NCBI GenBank assembly: GCA_022825185.1
Contig: JAJDYK010000313.1
Location: 1 to 15,366 of the forward strand
DNA length: 15,366 nt
Source of the DNA: Candidatus Latescibacterota bacterium
GTDB taxonomy: Bacteria; Latescibacterota; UBA2968; UBA8231
Direction: 5' to 3'
Part shown: positions 13,073 through 15,366 of the stretch, one piece after another
Layout of the letters: every line of letters starts with the position of its first letter
Numbering within the stretch: the first letter of the stretch is position 1
Notes under the pieces: generated by a model
What the model saw: only the letters and a program-made list of their open reading frames with translations
Told to the model about the DNA's origin: nothing
The model's database searches: none
Made by a program: the position numbers and the translations under genes

Positions 13073-14649
13073 TAGCGTCGATTTTTGAGAATCAATACCG
13101 ACGGCCCCCGCCGCCAACGCGCTTCTAGCTCAGCCGACACATTGGACCAACCCATGGCAAAGGAGCCGAGGACGATATCTTCGTCGCCGTCGAGGTCCAC
13201 ATCGCCCACATCCATCGTCAGCCAGCGGCCCGCCAGCACCTCGTCGAACGTCGTGGGCACAAACTGCATACCGCCCTCGTTGCGCAAGTACACGAAGGCT
13301 TCTGCGGGCGCGTCAGCGTAATCGGCGAAAAAGCCGATCGCAGCTATATCGAAATCTCCATCTCCGTCGAAGTCAGCGGCCTGTGCCTTGTAGGCCCCGT
13401 TGAGCGGAAAGAAATAGGCCTCTGTGAAGCGGTTGCGGCCGTCGTTGAGATAGAGCCGGACTCCGTGGTACGGTTTGAGTAGCAGCGCGTAGTCGGCGTT
13501 GTCGCCATTGGCCGTGAGCAGATCGAGATCCCCATCTCCGTCAAAATCCACCAGACTCAGATGCGCCGCCCCATAGGAAGGCGGCCACTGCACCACATAG
13601 GACTCCGCAAAGGTGCCGTCGCCGCGATTGTAATAAATAAACACACCCTCGCGCGCTTGCCCCATTAAGGCGATGATGTCCGGGCGGCCGTCGCCATTGA
13701 AATCGCGCACGTAGTGGCTGATCGCCCCGGGGTACTGATTGAGCCAGCGCTCCTCGTAGCCCCCGTCTTCCTTGGCAATAAAATAGGACAGATGACCCAA
13801 CAAGTTGCCGAACTCGGAGACGACGATCTCCTCCACCCCGTCGCCGTCCAGATCGGCAAACGACGTAGCAACCGGCCGCGACAAATCCCTCAGCACCCGT
13901 TTGCCGACCTGCAGAAAGGCATCGCCCTCCTTGGCCACGGCCATCAACTGGCCTTGCGGATCGTCTGACGGGAACGGCGAGCCGATTGAGGTGACCCAGA
14001 TAGTCCCTTCGCGCCAGTCGATATCAGTCGGAGTCAGGTTGAGCCTCAGCTTCTGCACGAGCTGACCCTGATCATCGAGAATCGCTACCGAGCGCTCGCG
14101 CGAGTCCCCTGCGTAAATTCGCCCCTCATGGATCGCCACGAGCGTGGTAAAGGGACTTTCGACGCGATACTCTGGTATCAAGACGTCAAATTGATCCAAG
14201 TCGCGGCCGATCGCGGTCCGCACACCTTGGGGCAAGGGCTGTTCCGGCGCGGCCTGCAGATAGTATTCGACAATCGGTGCCCAAACCTCCACCGGGATCA
14301 ACGGCTCTTGGGGATAGATGCCCGGCGACTCGTCCTCCCGCTGATACTTCTTAGGCGGCAAGCCCGCCAGTTCCTGCGGCAAACCGAGGATTTTGGCCAA
14401 GGTCGGCAGCACCCACTCGCGCAACGTCGTCCGGTCCAGCAAATCAGGCTCGGCGAAGACGTGGCAACTCTGGCAGTACAACTTGGCCAGACGGCGGCCC
14501 TCGCTATCGGTGGAATCGGGCGGCTGGAAGTGAAGGGCGTGGATCAGTTCGAGATCAATGGCAGCAGGTGGCGGCGCGGAGTCTGTGTCCGGTTCTTGGC
14601 AGCCGCATAGCACGAGGATCAGACAGACTATCCGCGTCAGAGCCGTCAT
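13069..14649 (-). CDS. Lipoprotein fusing a cytochrome c-like CxxCH domain to FG-GAP/VCBS repeats (526 aa)
   Basis: MTALTRIVCLILVLCGC is a lipoprotein signal (lipobox L-C-G-C, C17), followed by a Pro/Asp linker. Residues ~48-135 form a small helical domain with one haem-attachment motif C59-Q-S-C62-H63 in GRRLAKLYCQSCHVFAEPDLL. It resembles the 'CxxCH.fPePslL....W...vLP.M' domain of planctomycete/Bacteroidota proteins, but the Met expected as distal ligand is replaced (VLPTLAKILG). Residues ~145-526 carry at least five FG-GAP-type loops (ADLDGDGVEEIVV, RDFNGDGRPDIIA, VDFDGDGDLDLLT, ADFDGDGDFDIAA, GDVDLDGDEDIVL), predicted to form a propeller. It probably sits on the outer side of a membrane and binds haem covalently, with a redox or docking role. 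The start ATG (14647-14649) is two bases after the stop of the upstream Ig-domain gene. No terminator lies between it and the converging FGE-like gene. Confidence 0.85.
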   Translation of the reverse strand: MTALTRIVCLILVLCGCQEPDTDSAPPPAAIDLELIHALHFQPPDSTDSEGRRLAKLYCQSCHVFAEPDLLDRTTLREWVLPTLAKILGLPQELAGLPPKKYQREDESPGIYPQEPLIPVEVWAPIVEYYLQAAPEQPLPQGVRTAIGRDLDQFDVLIPEYRVESPFTTLVAIHEGRIYAGDSRERSVAILDDQGQLVQKLRLNLTPTDIDWREGTIWVTSIGSPFPSDDPQGQLMAVAKEGDAFLQVGKRVLRDLSRPVATSFADLDGDGVEEIVVSEFGNLLGHLSYFIAKEDGGYEERWLNQYPGAISHYVRDFNGDGRPDIIALMGQAREGVFIYYNRGDGTFAESYVVQWPPSYGAAHLSLVDFDGDGDLDLLTANGDNADYALLLKPYHGVRLYLNDGRNRFTEAYFFPLNGAYKAQAADFDGDGDFDIAAIGFFADYADAPAEAFVYLRNEGGMQFVPTTFDEVLAGRWLTMDVGDVDLDGDEDIVLGSFAMGWSNVSAELEARWRRGPSVLILKNRRY

Positions 14650-14651
14650 CG

Positions 14652-15366
14652 TCAGTAGGCTACGGCAATAGTATGCAAGACCTCCCCGGCCCCGACGTGT
14701 GCCCCTTGGGTATCGGTATCCACCCGCAGGCGCACCACATACACTCCCGGTGCGACCACCGCCCCTGACTCATCCCGACCATCCCACCCAACTCCGTACG
14801 CCCCTGTACTCACCCCGCGCTGCTCGACCAACTGCCGCACCAGCCGACCGCTCAAATCGTAGATCAGCACCTCCACCGGACTGTCGTCGCCTACTTTGAT
14901 TACCTTGAAGTGAAACGACGCTTGGTCGTTGACCCCATCTCCATTGGGGGTGAAGACCTCCGGTATCACCACATCCTCCAGCAAGGATCGACTCTGCACG
15001 GCACCCCTCAAGGTCGTGGTATTGCTGAGTATCGCCCCTACTGCGTCGCCCGGATCAACCCGCTGCCAATCCCATTCCTCCGAAGTGCTGTTCTGCAGCG
15101 ACGCCTGCAACACCGCTCCAGCCGAAAAAAGCGCCGTGGTAAAATCCAGCCGCAACATCTCGACCCCTGACTCCGGGCTGATAGGCGGAAAGGTCAAGCG
15201 CAGGCTGTCGCCGCCCGTCGCCACCACCTCGACATCGGCTATCGCCAGCCCGTCCATATCGCGGCCGGCCAGCACCTCGCCCTCACCGGCGTACAGATCA
15301 TCGAACCCAAGCGTCATGTCCGCCGGTGCCACCAGCAGAAGCTCGTCGAAACCGGGATCGCGGGAG
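14652..15366 (-). CDS. Surface protein with FlgD/CHU_C-like C-terminal Ig domain, C-terminal part (5' end outside window)
   Basis: The frame is open to the window edge, so the ~237 visible residues are the end of a larger protein. A GTG at 15332 could be read as a start, but the codons beyond it (...SRDPGFDELLLVAPADM) continue without a stop and the visible part has no signal peptide. The first ~125 residues are a beta-rich region (ADVEVVATGGDSLRLTFPPI..., LRLDFTTALFSAGAVLQASL). The last ~105 residues are a clear Ig-type module: VVIPEVFTPNGDGVNDQASFHFKV, then VEVLIYDLSGRLVRQL, GVGWDGRDESGAVVAPGVYVVRLRVDTD. The order FTPNGDGVND / IYDLSGRLVR / WDGRDESG / PGVY is that of FlgD-Ig and gliding-motility/type IX-associated C-terminal domains in FCB bacteria. 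Those domains often mark secreted surface proteins. It is probably cotranscribed with the cytochrome-propeller lipoprotein gene. Confidence 0.82.
   Translation of the reverse strand, partial: SRDPGFDELLLVAPADMTLGFDDLYAGEGEVLAGRDMDGLAIADVEVVATGGDSLRLTFPPISPESGVEMLRLDFTTALFSAGAVLQASLQNSTSEEWDWQRVDPGDAVGAILSNTTTLRGAVQSRSLLEDVVIPEVFTPNGDGVNDQASFHFKVIKVGDDSPVEVLIYDLSGRLVRQLVEQRGVSTGAYGVGWDGRDESGAVVAPGVYVVRLRVDTDTQGAHVGAGEVLHTIAVAY

Overview
The window is about 15.4 kb of moderately GC-rich bacterial DNA, tightly packed with protein genes. I see no RNA genes, transposases or CRISPR arrays. Several gene types are most familiar from environmental lineages such as Latescibacterota, other FCB-group phyla, Planctomycetota and Acidobacteriota. 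These are FG-GAP/ASPIC-UnbV (CRTAC1-type) lipoproteins, an FGE/SUMF1-like lipoprotein, a cytochrome c-FG-GAP fusion, and a surface protein ending in an 'FTPNGDGVND' FlgD/CHU_C-like Ig domain. The C-terminal Ig domain favours an FCB-group bacterium with a Gram-negative envelope. The phylum is an inference and is not proven by the sequence.

Layout. (1) Positions 2-445 (+) hold the 3' end of an M16-type metallopeptidase gene. It converges on a 65-residue coiled-coil/single-TM protein (529-726, -), with a 10-bp-stem hairpin between them (475-504). (2) Positions 727-869 hold the most legible regulatory DNA of the window: an intrinsic terminator for the operon arriving from the right, then a sigma70-like promoter whose -10 box lies inside an 8+2+8 palindrome just upstream of the small membrane-protein gene. 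(3) Positions 870-5775 (-) form a five-gene transcription unit. It runs from a solute-binding lipoprotein through a double-domain sugar ABC ATPase and a RbsC-type permease to a GNAT acetyltransferase and a small protein of unknown function. (4) Positions 5884-10438 (-) form a three-gene unit with 4-bp overlaps at both junctions: a GT87-like membrane glycosyltransferase, a seven-repeat FG-GAP/ASPIC lipoprotein, and an AftB-like GT-C membrane glycosyltransferase. (5) Positions 10547-13072 (+), divergent from that unit, encode a second seven-repeat FG-GAP/ASPIC lipoprotein and an FGE-fold lipoprotein without the catalytic cysteines. (6) Positions 13069-15366 (-) encode the C-terminus of an Ig-ended surface protein and, two bases later, a lipoprotein fusing a CxxCH cytochrome c-like domain to five FG-GAP repeats. 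Its stop codon overlaps the stop of the FGE-like gene in a shared TTAA.

How the parts may work together. The ABC operon should import a monosaccharide-like or polyol-like solute. Substrate is not readable from sequence, and the acetyltransferase is the only hint of downstream chemistry. The right half is an envelope locus: four lipoproteins predicted to be exported (two CRTAC1 paralogs, an FGE-like protein, a cytochrome-propeller fusion) stand around two polytopic glycosyltransferases of the polyprenyl-phosphate-sugar type. The overlapping order glycosyltransferase-propeller lipoprotein-glycosyltransferase suggests that a surface propeller protein and a glycan are made together. That functional link is a hypothesis. 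The genes themselves are well supported.
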